From: Anaerolineales bacterium
Lineage (GTDB): Bacteria; Chloroflexota; Anaerolineae; Anaerolineales; JABWBV01
Assembly: GCA_027019845.1 (NCBI GenBank)
Contig: JALUWE010000220.1
Location: forward strand, 1-12,675
DNA length: 12,675 bases
Direction: 5' to 3'
Shown here: positions 1 to 6,995 of the stretch, one piece after another
Position numbering within the stretch: position 1 is the stretch's first letter
How the letters are laid out: every line of letters starts with the position of its first letter
The notes under the pieces: generated by a model
The model's database searches: none
Told to the model about the DNA's origin: nothing
The model's input: only the letters and a program-made list of their open reading frames with translations
Program-made: the position numbers and the translations under genes

Positions 1-1056
1 CTCTTCGGGAATGTAGGACAGCCCCTTTTCGATGATCTGTTCGGGCGGCAAACCGGTGACATCGACGCCGTCCAGCAGCACCCGGCCCCCGGTCGGGGGG
101 CGCAACCCGGCGATCACCTCGGCCAGTTCGGATTGGCCGTTGCCCGAAACGCCCGCCAGCCCGACGATCTCGCCGGCCCTGACCTGGAGGGAGACGCCGC
201 GCAGCGCGGGCGTGCCCCGGTCGCTCAGGGTGTGCAGGTCGATGATCTCCAGTTGCGGGCCGCGGATTTCCACTTCGGAGCGCTGAGGGGCGAAGTCCAG
301 CTCGCGGCCGACCATCATCTTCGCCAGTTGGGCTTTGCTGGTTTCGGCGGTCAGCACCGTGCCCACGTTGCGGCCATCGCGCAGCACTGTGACGCGGTCG
401 GTAAAATCCATCACCTCGTCCAGCTTGTGGGAGATGAAGATCAGCGCGTGGCCTTCCTGTGCCATTTGTTTGAGGGTGACGAAGAAGTCTTCCACCTCTT
501 GCGGGGTCAGCACCGCGGTCGGTTCGTCCAGAATGAGCAAAGCCGCGCCGCGGTACAGGGCTTTGATGATCTCCACCCGCTGCTGCTGCCCCACCGAGAG
601 CTGCCAGATGTAGGCGTCCGGATCGACTTCCAGGCCGTAGAGGCGCGCCAGCTCGCGGGTTCGGGCGGCGACGCGTTCCAGGTCGGTGAGCAGGCCGCGG
701 GAGGAGGGCAGCCCGAGGGCCACGTTTTCCGCCACGGTCAGCGAGTCGACCAGCATGAAGTGCTGGTGGATCATGCCCACGCCCAGGCGGATGGCGTCGG
801 CAGGGGAATGGATGGTCTGCGGCTGGCCATCGAAGAGGATTTCCCCTTCGTCCGGGCGGTAGAGGCCGTAGAGCTGTTTCATCAGCGTGCTCTTGCCGGC
901 CCCGTTTTCGCCCAGCAGCGCGTGGACTTCTCCGGCGCGCACGTCGAAATCAACGTGATCGTTGGCCAGCACGCCAGGGAAGCGTTTGACAATGCCGCGC
1001 ATTTCCATGTGGTTGATGCGCGGGTGTCCGGAGGGGAGCAGGGGGTTGTCTGGCAT
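1..1056 (-). CDS. Nucleoside/purine ABC transporter ATPase (YufO/NupO-like), partial at C-terminus
   Basis: This is the energising subunit of a BMP-type purine/nucleoside importer, acting at the inner face of the membrane. The 352 visible codons run off the window start. Reading the minus strand gives a full first ABC domain: Walker A GENGAGKST at about residues 49-57, signature LSVGQQQ at 153-159, Walker B LLILDE at 173-178 and the H-loop His at about 210. A second ABC domain begins near residue 268; its P-loop is degenerate (GVSGNGQSE, about 302-310, no Lys), as is usual in this two-domain sugar/nucleoside family of about 500 residues. About 150 residues are therefore missing to the left. 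The start is the ATG at 1056; in-frame ATGs at residues 17 and 19 are alternatives. No clear Shine-Dalgarno sequence precedes it. It is separated from the other transporter genes by the restriction-modification pair just upstream. Confidence 0.93.
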   Translation of the reverse strand, partial: MPDNPLLPSGHPRINHMEMRGIVKRFPGVLANDHVDFDVRAGEVHALLGENGAGKSTLMKQLYGLYRPDEGEILFDGQPQTIHSPADAIRLGVGMIHQHFMLVDSLTVAENVALGLPSSRGLLTDLERVAARTRELARLYGLEVDPDAYIWQLSVGQQQRVEIIKALYRGAALLILDEPTAVLTPQEVEDFFVTLKQMAQEGHALIFISHKLDEVMDFTDRVTVLRDGRNVGTVLTAETSKAQLAKMMVGRELDFAPQRSEVEIRGPQLEIIDLHTLSDRGTPALRGVSLQVRAGEIVGLAGVSGNGQSELAEVIAGLRPPTGGRVLLDGVDVTGLPPEQIIEKGLSYIPEE

Positions 1057-1085
1057 GATTGGATGTCCGGCGGGAAAGGTGGGGT

Positions 1086-1814
1086 TCATTCGTTGAGATG
1101 TTTTTCCAAAACCTTCTTGACGTAATCCGGTAGCGGTAAGCGATTGGCCTGCGCCTCTCTCTTGAGCCGTTCATAGGTCTGGGCTTCGTTTTCATCCCAG
1201 ATAATGTCCAGCCGTCTTATCTCCCTGAGCGCAATGTGCATGTAGTCCTTCGGATTAGCCCAATAACAAGTCAGGCATACAGAGGCCAGTTTCTCGTTTT
1301 GCCAATTTCCACAATGCTCACATGACCAGGACTTGGCCCGATTACACGAACCACAAAGCAGCATAAAATCATCTACACGCCATTCGCTATCTTCGTCACC
1401 TGCTATTTCATAAGGGATGCAATGGTCAATCTGCAAATATCTCGCTTGAAAAGTCCCAGAACAAATTGCGCATTTTCCTTCGCTCGCCGCGTACAGCTCG
1501 CTCTTCAATGTTTTTGGAAAGGTTTTTCTTCCCTGCAATCTATCTTTACGTATCTTGCTCAAGTCGCCAAATCGATATGCGGCAATGGAGCGTCCATCTG
1601 ATGACTTCACCCGATACGTTTCAAGAGGAATCCCGGCCTCGCGCACGTCTCTGGCGGCCCGTGGGGGGTGGGAATATCCGTAAACCTTCTCCAATTCTTC
1701 TGTGGTGATATAGCCATGTTCCAGGATGTGTTGAATGACTATCCGGGCACGTTTGTTCTTGATCGATTTCAGAATTTGCTTGATGGTCTCGTCAGTACGA
1801 GGCTGTGATGACAT
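1086..1814 (-). CDS. HNH endonuclease, probable type II restriction enzyme
   Basis: A 242-residue protein, probably the nuclease of a restriction-modification pair with the methyltransferase gene 9 bp upstream. Residues about 22-82 look like a winged-helix region. The HNH core follows: CAIC at 115-118, the metal/base motif QIDH at 128-131, then LLCGSCNRAKSW at 152-163 with the conserved Asn 158. The four Cys (115, 118, 154, 157) would form the structural zinc knuckle. A second Cys set (165, 168, 180, 183) suggests a second zinc site. The last 30 residues (YERLKREAQANRLPLPDYV and on) resemble a ribbon-helix-helix segment as in CopG-type proteins. The gene is more AT-rich than the transporter genes, suggesting horizontal acquisition. 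Recognition sequence and restriction function are not readable from the sequence. A solitary HNH nuclease of other function is possible, but pairing with an adenine methyltransferase favours restriction. Confidence 0.82.
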   Translation of the reverse strand: MSSQPRTDETIKQILKSIKNKRARIVIQHILEHGYITTEELEKVYGYSHPPRAARDVREAGIPLETYRVKSSDGRSIAAYRFGDLSKIRKDRLQGRKTFPKTLKSELYAASEGKCAICSGTFQARYLQIDHCIPYEIAGDEDSEWRVDDFMLLCGSCNRAKSWSCEHCGNWQNEKLASVCLTCYWANPKDYMHIALREIRRLDIIWDENEAQTYERLKREAQANRLPLPDYVKKVLEKHLNE

Positions 1815-1823
1815 ACTGGTTTT

Positions 1824-2744
1824 CTATACCTCGAACAATGCCAATTGTCGCGAAGAAGGACGAGATTGTCGCTCGACGATTGTATCGATCTCCGCGCCCA
1901 AACGCTCCACTAACGCTTTCGAGAGATAAAGGGCCTCATAGGTGATCGCTTTGCGCCCCAGTAATGTGGCCTGCGTTGAAGGTCCGGCCTTTACCTCGAT
2001 CCGCCGCATCTGTAATTCCAACGGCAACTCCCTGCCGTAGGTTTTCGTTCCGGTGCGGCCATCATAGCTCAGGATAAATGGTATCTCCTGGCTGGTGAGA
2101 TGTGCGAGGAACTGCATGAATTCGTCGAAATCTATCCGTTGGTAATATCGATGGTCGCTATTTCCTGAAACGCCTTGATATGGAGGGTCCATGTACACCA
2201 ACGTTTTTTGCCCCACCCAATCCAATGTTTTTTTATAGTCTTGCGCAGTTATCGTAACCCGGCCCCGCAAAAGGCCCGATACTGCACGAATATCTTCGCT
2301 CATGCGCGTGGGGTGTCGTCCTAACCTGCGATTATCGGGGCTTTGATTGAACTCCCCTTTGGGGTTGTACCGCACGGATGCTTTCACACATCGAGCCAAG
2401 AGGTACAACAAGTGTTCGGGCTTGTGCGTTCGGTTGAATTCATTTCTCACGCTATCGTAATACTGCCGGGGATTGCGTTGTTGCTCTTGCCACAAATGGG
2501 CGTATTTTTGCGATAAGTCGAGCGGGCTATGGATGATGGCATCCCACAGCGCCATTAACGGGGCGTTCAAATCGTTGATGTGAAAATGGGATGCCTTGCC
2601 AGCAAGCGCGGCGGCAATGGTGATGGCAGCAGAACCAGCAAACGGCTCGATCAGCACGTCGATGTCCGGCGGAAAATATGCCAAAATATGTTTTGCGATC
2701 TTTCGCTTGCTTCCTTGATAGGGAATAGGGTGAGGTGCATTCAT
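1824..2744 (-). CDS. D12-class (Dam-like) DNA N6-adenine methyltransferase
   Basis: Predicted to transfer a methyl group from S-adenosylmethionine to adenine N6 in a specific DNA site, protecting the host from the adjacent HNH nuclease. With the ATG at 2744 as start it has 306 residues, normal for the family. Motifs in order: the N-terminal YQGSKRKI (9-16), SAM-binding EPFAGSA (33-39), an acidic INDLN (56-60) and catalytic DPPY (186-189). The reading frame stays open upstream to a GTG at 2792, but that codon lies ahead of a TATAAT box at 2775-2780, so a transcript from this promoter could not use it; residue M17 of the longer frame also sits just before the conserved motif. The stop is 9 bp before the nuclease start, so the two are almost certainly co-transcribed. 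Base composition is visibly lower in GC than the flanking transporter genes. Confidence 0.92.
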   Translation of the reverse strand: MNAPHPIPYQGSKRKIAKHILAYFPPDIDVLIEPFAGSAAITIAAALAGKASHFHINDLNAPLMALWDAIIHSPLDLSQKYAHLWQEQQRNPRQYYDSVRNEFNRTHKPEHLLYLLARCVKASVRYNPKGEFNQSPDNRRLGRHPTRMSEDIRAVSGLLRGRVTITAQDYKKTLDWVGQKTLVYMDPPYQGVSGNSDHRYYQRIDFDEFMQFLAHLTSQEIPFILSYDGRTGTKTYGRELPLELQMRRIEVKAGPSTQATLLGRKAITYEALYLSKALVERLGAEIDTIVERQSRPSSRQLALFEV

Positions 2745-2774
2745 AAACACGAACCGCTCTTTGGTCTGGCTGCA

Positions 2775-2802
2775 ATTATACTCCAACCACACCCGCTGTT
2801 AA
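2775..2802 (-). promoter_or_regulatory. Sigma-70-like promoter of the methyltransferase-HNH pair
   Basis: On the minus strand a -35-like TTAACA (2802-2797, 5 of 6 match to TTGACA) is followed after 16 bp by a perfect TATAAT (2780-2775). Transcription would start near 2768, about 24 nt before the ATG at 2744. This gives the restriction-modification genes their own promoter, independent of the transporter operon, and supports the shorter methyltransferase start. Seen in sequence; activity is inference. Confidence 0.66.
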
Positions 2803-2809
2803 TCGAACA

Positions 2810-2838
2810 GCCGCCCCGGTGGAGAGCATCGGGGCGGC
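2810..2838 (-). terminator. Strong GC hairpin downstream of the BMP lipoprotein gene, possible terminator
   Basis: GCCGCCCCG (2810-2818) and CGGGGCGGC (2830-2838) are perfect 9-bp inverted arms around an 11-nt loop, 67 bp downstream of the lipoprotein stop codon and just upstream of the restriction-modification promoter. Read on the minus strand the hairpin is followed by TGTTCGATTA, not a clean run of T. It may therefore be a weak terminator, an attenuator or a 3' mRNA-stabilising stem rather than a full intrinsic terminator. Confidence 0.45.
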
Positions 2839-2905
2839 AACTTCTGACTTGCATGAGGATCACAGACGGCGTGTTTCGGCCTTCTGCTTTCCAGGGTGGT
2901 GCGGA

Positions 2906-3904
2906 TCATCCGCCAACGTCGATGGTAATCGAGCCGTCGATGATGCCCTGGATGGTCTCCTCGGCCAGGGTTTTGACCTCCGCGGGGAGATCGAAATCGG
3001 GGTTGAACTCGATTAGCAGGCCGCCGTTGGACAGGGAGAGCGCGTAGGCCTCGCCGCCCAGCGTGCCCTGCTCGATCAGGTCGATCATCTGGTTGAGCGC
3101 CACACTCCAATCGTACACCTGGTTGGCGACCACAATGCTGGGGGCCAGGGAGGTCTGGTTGGCCTGGGTGCCGAACCACAGGATGCCGCGTTCTTCGGCC
3201 ACGCCGATGGCGCCGACCACCATTTGCGCGGAGCCGGTCAACACGTCCGCGCCGGCGTCCGCGTGGGTTTGGGCCGCTTCGGAGGCCAGGGCTACGTCAC
3301 TGAACGAGCCGATGTAGTTGACGTTCACCTGAATGTCCGGGTTGGTGGCCTTGGCGCCGGCGATGAAGCCGTCCACGTACAACTTGGCGTCCCCGACCTC
3401 GATGGGGCCGACCACGCCGATAGTGCCGCTCTTGGACAGGGCTGCGGCCATCACGCCGTTGACGTACCCGCCCTGCTGCGAGAGGGCCTCATAGGCGAAC
3501 ACGTTCGGAATGCCGAAGGTGTCCCCGGCGGTGCCCCAGGCAAAGCTGGTTTCCGGGAAGTCGGGTGCGATCTCTTGCAGCGGGGCGCCGTATTGCGAGC
3601 CGTGGGCGATGATCAGATCGTAGCCCTGCGAGGCGTAATCGCGAATGGCCGCGGCCGCGTCGTCCACCACGAACATGCCATCGGAGTACACGAACTCGAA
3701 GTTCTCCTCGCCGCGCTCTTGTTGAATTTTGACCAGCGCGTCGTACATGCTCTGGCTGAAGGCCAGATCGTTGATCGCGCTGGGCATGACCACCGCGACC
3801 CGGAAGGGGCCTTCCTCCCCGCCTCCGCCGAGGCCGCCTGTGCCGCAGGCTGCGAGCACCAGCCCCGCCAACAACAGCGTCAAGAAAATCGAAATGCGTT
3901 TCAT
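2906..3904 (-). CDS. BMP-family (PnrA/NupN-like) substrate-binding lipoprotein of the purine/nucleoside ABC transporter
   Basis: This is the extracytoplasmic receptor that captures the substrate, probably a purine nucleoside or nucleobase, and delivers it to the two permeases. The 332-residue protein starts at the ATG at 3904, chosen because a GGAGG lies 7 nt upstream and the product begins with a classic lipoprotein signal: MKR, a hydrophobic stretch, and lipobox LAAC with the lipidated Cys at residue 20. A Gly-rich linker (21-29) follows, then the periplasmic-binding fold. NDLAFSQSMYD (45-55) corresponds to the conserved D-x-x-F-x-Q segment of BMP proteins, but the usual preceding DxGG-type motif is replaced by VMPSAI, so the ligand may differ from PnrA. 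A 76-bp gap separates it from the permease gene upstream. The ATPase that should follow is displaced by the restriction-modification pair. Ligand identity is inference from context. Confidence 0.9.
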   Translation of the reverse strand: MKRISIFLTLLLAGLVLAACGTGGLGGGGEEGPFRVAVVMPSAINDLAFSQSMYDALVKIQQERGEENFEFVYSDGMFVVDDAAAAIRDYASQGYDLIIAHGSQYGAPLQEIAPDFPETSFAWGTAGDTFGIPNVFAYEALSQQGGYVNGVMAAALSKSGTIGVVGPIEVGDAKLYVDGFIAGAKATNPDIQVNVNYIGSFSDVALASEAAQTHADAGADVLTGSAQMVVGAIGVAEERGILWFGTQANQTSLAPSIVVANQVYDWSVALNQMIDLIEQGTLGGEAYALSLSNGGLLIEFNPDFDLPAEVKTLAEETIQGIIDGSITIDVGG

Positions 3905-3910
3905 CTTGCA

Positions 3911-3916
3911 TCCTCC
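3911..3916 (-). promoter_or_regulatory. Ribosome binding site deciding the BMP lipoprotein start
   Basis: On the minus strand GGAGGA precedes the ATG at 3904 with a spacing of about 6-7 nt. The open frame continues 42 codons further upstream, but only this ATG has both a strong Shine-Dalgarno sequence and an immediately following lipoprotein signal peptide. Confidence 0.7.
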
Positions 3917-3927
3917 AATCAATGAGA

Positions 3928-3942
3928 GTTTTGCGGCAAAAC
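3928..3942. promoter_or_regulatory. Perfect 15-bp palindrome upstream of the BMP lipoprotein gene
   Basis: GTTTTGC and GCAAAAC are perfect arms around one central base, 12 bp upstream of the lipoprotein ribosome binding site in the 76-bp gap between the permease and lipoprotein genes. It could be a repressor site or, in RNA, a 6-bp stem with a 3-nt loop that stabilises or processes the message so that the receptor is made in excess over the permeases. No T tract follows, so it is not a standard terminator. Confidence 0.4.
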
Positions 3943-3980
3943 CACCCCGCTCCGGGCTGGCTTGCCAGTGTGAAAGAAAT

Positions 3981-4913
3981 TCATCCGCTGCGCTCGTAGG
4001 GCTTGGTGAGCGCAGCCGGTTGGCGCACACGTTGTGCAGAGATGACGAGTACCACGATGGTTAACACGTAGGGCATCATCACGGCCACATCCGAAGGGAT
4101 CGGAATGCCCACTACCTGCACCCAGACCTGTAACGCGTTGACGAAACTGAAGATCAGCGAACCGGCCAGCACCCACACAGGCCGCCAGCCGCCAAAGTAC
4201 ACCAGCGCGATGGCGATGAACCCCAGGCCGTTGGTCAGATTTTGTTGGAACACGTTGAGCAGCGCGATGGACAGCGAGGCCCCGGCAATGCCGGAGAGCA
4301 GCCCGCCCAGCGTCACGGTGAAATAGCGCACCGCAGCCACACTCACCCCCAGCGTGTCGGCGGCTTCCGGGTTCTCGCCCACCGCGCGGATTTTGAGGCC
4401 CAGCGTGGTCTTGTTGATCACGAACCAGGACAGGGGCACCAGGGCGTACGCGGCGTACACCAGCACGTTGTGTTGGAACAGTATCTCGCCCAGCACCGGC
4501 AGATCGCTCAGCACCGGGATCGAAATCGCGGGGAAGCCGCTTACGGTCTCGACCGTGTTGACCAGTTTTTGGAACAACAGGTCGCTCATCCCCAGCCCGA
4601 ACAGATACACGCCGATCCCGCTGATGCCCTGCTCCGCGTGCAGGGTGACGCTGATGAACGCCATTGCCAGCCCCATCAAAGCCCCCACCAGCATGGCCAC
4701 CAGCAAGCCGAGCCACAAATTGCCGCTCAAGAAAACGATGTAAAACGCGGAAAACGCGCCCATCAGCATGATGCCGTCCACCCCCAGGTTGAGCACGCCG
4801 CTTCGCTGGCCGAAGGTCTCACCAATCGCGGCGTACAGGTAGGGGGTGGCCAGCCGGATGGCGGAGGAGAAGATACCGATCAGCACCGCGCTGCTGAACA
4901 AATCGCTAATCAT
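3981..4913 (-). CDS. ABC transporter permease, BMP/nucleoside type (YufQ/NupQ-like)
   Basis: An integral membrane subunit of 310 residues that forms half of the translocation channel of the purine/nucleoside importer. The product is strongly hydrophobic with about eight predicted helices. Near the N-terminus it has E-T-F-G-Q-R-S-G-V-L-N-L-G-V-D-G-I-M-L-M-G-A, the family pattern (E-x-x-G-x-R-x-G-V-x-N-x-G-x-x-G) of branched-chain/nucleoside-type permeases. A cytoplasmic ATPase-contact loop reads TLGLKIRAVGENPEAADTLG. I chose the ATG at 4913 over the longer frame (to 5006) because the upstream 31 residues are charged, non-hydrophobic and overlap the preceding gene. With this start it overlaps the stop of the upstream permease by 8 bp (ATGATTAG), which implies translational coupling and one-to-one assembly. 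Confidence 0.92.
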   Translation of the reverse strand: MISDLFSSAVLIGIFSSAIRLATPYLYAAIGETFGQRSGVLNLGVDGIMLMGAFSAFYIVFLSGNLWLGLLVAMLVGALMGLAMAFISVTLHAEQGISGIGVYLFGLGMSDLLFQKLVNTVETVSGFPAISIPVLSDLPVLGEILFQHNVLVYAAYALVPLSWFVINKTTLGLKIRAVGENPEAADTLGVSVAAVRYFTVTLGGLLSGIAGASLSIALLNVFQQNLTNGLGFIAIALVYFGGWRPVWVLAGSLIFSFVNALQVWVQVVGIPIPSDVAVMMPYVLTIVVLVISAQRVRQPAALTKPYERSG

Positions 4914-6048
4914 TGGCGCCCTCCACAGGCAGTGCCTGACCGGCCCCTTCGGGTGGGGCCTGTTTTTCGCTCTGCTCCATCGCGGCGATAGCCCGTTTTC
5001 TGGCACGCCGCCGCCGCCAGATGTCGCTGCTGACCACGAACACCACCACCAGGCCGTTGAGCGCGGTGATCAGCGCGGCCGGCACCTGCGTCACCCGTTG
5101 GAGCTTGTTGGCCCCCACCAGCAACGCGCCGAACAGAAACGAGGCCGGAATCGTGCCCACGGGGTGCAACTGGCCGAACAGCGCGGCCACGATGCCGTTG
5201 AACCCCGCCGATCCGGTGAACCCCGCGGCGGTGCCGTCCGTGATCATGAAATGGTTGACGCCGTAGACCTGCACCGCGCCGGCCAGCCCGGCGAACGCGC
5301 CGCTCAGGAACAAAGACAGCACCATGTACCGCTCGACGTTGATACCCGCGTAGCGCGAGGCGTGCGGGTTCAGCCCCACCGCCCGGATGCGGTAGCCCAC
5401 CGTGGTGCGCCACAGGAAGAAATACACCACGAACGCCAGCAGAATGGCGATCAGCGTGCCCAGGTGCAGGCGGGTGGGCACCAGCCGCGGCAGGTCGAAC
5501 GCGGCCGACAGCCGGGGGGTTTGGGGGATGCGCGCCGCGCCTTTCTGCGCGGTGTCGATCAGCGGGCCGCGCAGCAGCAGGTTCATCCACTGCACCGCGA
5601 TCACGTTCATCATAATAGTGCTCAAAATTTCGTTCACGTTGAAGCGCGCTTTGAGATACCCCGGAATGCCTCCCCAAACCGCGCCGGCCAGGAAACCCAG
5701 CAACAACGCCAGCGGAACGATCAGCCACCCGGAAGCGTTCGGAAACGCCAGCCCGAGGGCGATGGACGCCAGCGCGCCCATGATCATCTGGCCTTCCCCG
5801 CCGATGTTGATCACCCCGCTGCGGAAGGCGATGCAAATCCCCAACCCGACCAGCAAGAGCGGCGTGGCCTTCACCGCGGTGTCGGCAATCGCGTTCAGGC
5901 TGCCAAACGCGCCCTCCAGCAGCGCGGCATAGCCCACCAACGGGTTGGCCCCCAGCAAGAGCAGCATGACCGCGCCAATCGCCAGCGCCGCCAGGGTGGC
6001 GATCAGGGGCAGCAACGCGTCGAAGAGTGCGCCAAGACGAATCCGCAT
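4906..6048 (-). CDS. ABC transporter permease, BMP/nucleoside type (YufP/NupP-like)
   Basis: A 380-residue membrane subunit, the partner of the permease encoded next. After a first transmembrane helix (about residues 10-35) it shows the family signature ATPLLLVGLGICIAFRSGVI followed by NIGGEGQMIMGA (about 61-92), then further helices and the loop TTVGYRIRAVGLNPHASRYAG, which in this family faces the ATPase. The last 35 residues are a charged cytoplasmic tail (RRRRARKRA and on) that is not hydrophobic. The ATG at 6048 lies 30 bp after the regulator stop codon, so regulator and transporter are probably one transcript. No strong Shine-Dalgarno sequence is visible, which also fits coupling with the gene ahead. 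Length and motifs match the longer of the two permeases in this transporter class. Confidence 0.92.
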   Translation of the reverse strand: MRIRLGALFDALLPLIATLAALAIGAVMLLLLGANPLVGYAALLEGAFGSLNAIADTAVKATPLLLVGLGICIAFRSGVINIGGEGQMIMGALASIALGLAFPNASGWLIVPLALLLGFLAGAVWGGIPGYLKARFNVNEILSTIMMNVIAVQWMNLLLRGPLIDTAQKGAARIPQTPRLSAAFDLPRLVPTRLHLGTLIAILLAFVVYFFLWRTTVGYRIRAVGLNPHASRYAGINVERYMVLSLFLSGAFAGLAGAVQVYGVNHFMITDGTAAGFTGSAGFNGIVAALFGQLHPVGTIPASFLFGALLVGANKLQRVTQVPAALITALNGLVVVFVVSSDIWRRRRARKRAIAAMEQSEKQAPPEGAGQALPVEGAND

Positions 6049-6078
6049 GATGTTTTCGCTACACGCCCAACACCTGAC

Positions 6079-6810
6079 TCATCCCCAGGCCTGTACCAAT
6101 CGCAACCGCAACACCCGGTCGTCGTAGTAGCTGTGCCCGAAAGCCAGGGGGCGGTTGTCGGAATCGTAAAAGAACGTGCGTAACACCAGCAACGGGTTGC
6201 CGGGTTCGCCCTCCAGAAAACGCGCTGCATCCTCATCCAAAAGCCCAGAACGAACATCGGTAATCACATAAGCGATTTTTCGCCGGCAGTAGCGCATCAG
6301 AAATTCCCGAATCTGAAGCCGGGTGTCCAAACGCGCTGGATCAGTGTGGATGAAGCCAGCGGGCACAACGTTGGTAGCCAGAATCACGGGACGGCCATCC
6401 GCGCGGAACAACCGTTTCAACACCAGCACTTCTTCGCCCGCTTCCAGGGAGAGCATTTCGGCTTCCTCGGAAGTGGCCGGACGCTTTTCGGTTTGCTGTG
6501 GTTGTATTGTGCTTTGGTGGCCGCTGCTTTCGATCAACCGGCTGAACTCCCACAATCCCCCCGAATGCGTGTTCACCTCCTGGATGCGCCGGTTTAGATA
6601 GGTGCCGTCGCCCTGTTTGCGTAAAATCAGGCCCTCCGCGGCCAGCATCCCCAACACGTTGCGAATGGTAGCCCTGCTGACGCCAAATTCCAGCGACAAC
6701 TCGCTCTCCGAGGGCAGACGGTCCCCCGGTACGTAGATGCCTTCCCGGATACGGGCGCGCAGAATGGCGTCAACTTGCTCGGAGATCGACGGGGGGCGGG
6801 TGACGAGCAT
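6079..6810 (-). CDS. GntR-family transcriptional regulator, HutC subfamily (winged helix plus UTRA domain)
   Basis: A 243-residue DNA-binding regulator, probably a repressor released by a small ligand such as a purine. The N-terminal winged helix spans about residues 8-75 and carries the GntR pattern: IREGIYVPGDRLPSESELS, then the recognition segment FGVSRATIRNVLGMLAAEG and the wing GDGTYL. Residues about 90-240 match the UTRA ligand-binding fold, with LLVLRTFFYDSDNRPLAFGH near the end. The ATG at 6810 puts the start just before the winged helix; the frame is open to 6975 but those 55 extra residues are unlike any GntR N-terminus and would fill the divergent control region. It heads the transporter operon (30 bp to the first permease) and is divergent from the xanthine dehydrogenase gene, so both are likely targets. 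Confidence 0.92.
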   Translation of the reverse strand: MLVTRPPSISEQVDAILRARIREGIYVPGDRLPSESELSLEFGVSRATIRNVLGMLAAEGLILRKQGDGTYLNRRIQEVNTHSGGLWEFSRLIESSGHQSTIQPQQTEKRPATSEEAEMLSLEAGEEVLVLKRLFRADGRPVILATNVVPAGFIHTDPARLDTRLQIREFLMRYCRRKIAYVITDVRSGLLDEDAARFLEGEPGNPLLVLRTFFYDSDNRPLAFGHSYYDDRVLRLRLVQAWG

Positions 6811-6830
6811 CGTTCGTTTGCACTTTTGGG

Positions 6831-6841
6831 GACGGACCGTC
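6831..6841. promoter_or_regulatory. Palindrome GACGGACCGTC, candidate operator near the regulator start
   Basis: Perfect 5-bp arms GACGG and CCGTC around one base, 21-31 bp upstream of the regulator ATG. Its place in the 5' region of the regulator gene would suit autoregulation. It differs in sequence from the second palindrome at 6873-6883, so the two may not bind the same protein. Confidence 0.3.
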
Positions 6842-6872
6842 AGCGAGTGGATAAACAGGGAAAAGCTGACAA

Positions 6873-6883
6873 TCGTCTGACGA
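6873..6883. promoter_or_regulatory. Palindrome TCGTCTGACGA, candidate GntR operator
   Basis: Perfect 5-bp arms TCGTC and GACGA around one base, covering the place where the -35 element of the xanthine dehydrogenase promoter should be. HutC-type regulators often bind GT-x-TA-x-AC-like palindromes, and GTCTGAC inside this site is similar but one base shorter. A repressor bound here could block the hydroxylase promoter and affect the divergent regulator gene. Confidence 0.4.
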
Positions 6884-6907
6884 ATTAACCCATTTTTAAC
6901 ATATAAT
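6877..6907 (+). promoter_or_regulatory. Candidate promoter of the xanthine dehydrogenase gene
   Basis: A perfect TATAAT at 6902-6907 lies in the only AT-rich stretch of the divergent region, 88 bp before the ATG at 6996. The best -35 candidate is a weak CTGACG (6877-6882) at a long 19-bp spacing, overlapping the palindrome at 6873-6883. A poor -35 with overlapping operator fits a regulated promoter; transcription would start near 6914. Confidence 0.5.
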
Positions 6908-6983
6908 AAGGAAACAGGCAAGCAAAACGCAACGGGCAGGAGCTCGCCATCAACGATTCGCGTGCAGAAGCGCATCTTTCGAG

Positions 6984-6988
6984 AGGAG
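6984..6988 (+). promoter_or_regulatory. Ribosome binding site of the xanthine dehydrogenase gene
   Basis: AGGAG sits 7 nt before the ATG at 6996, fixing that start codon. Confidence 0.75.
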
Positions 6989-6995
6989 TTGGATC

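Noticed and set aside
133..1125. A 330-codon plus-strand open frame at the left edge
   Set aside because: The minus strand encodes an ABC ATPase with all motifs over the same bases; the plus frame is its shadow.
2745..2792. Longer methyltransferase start at the GTG at 2792
   Set aside because: The GTG is upstream of the TATAAT box and the 16 extra residues add nothing to the family N-terminus.
3957..3968. Inverted repeat CTGGC-TT-GCCAG between permease and lipoprotein genes
   Set aside because: Two-nt loop and only 5-bp arms; expected by chance in GC-rich DNA.
4846..6183. A 445-codon plus-strand open frame opposite the permease genes
   Set aside because: The product is Arg/Gln/His-rich and motif-free, while the minus strand encodes two clear permeases.
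6848..6856. TTTATCCACT on the minus strand as a DnaA box, hinting at an origin
   Set aside because: A single inexact box without others, without AT-rich unwinding sequence or dnaA/dnaN genes is not evidence for an origin.
6811..6975. Longer GntR regulator start at 6975
   Set aside because: The 55 extra residues precede the normal winged-helix start and would cover the divergent promoter region.
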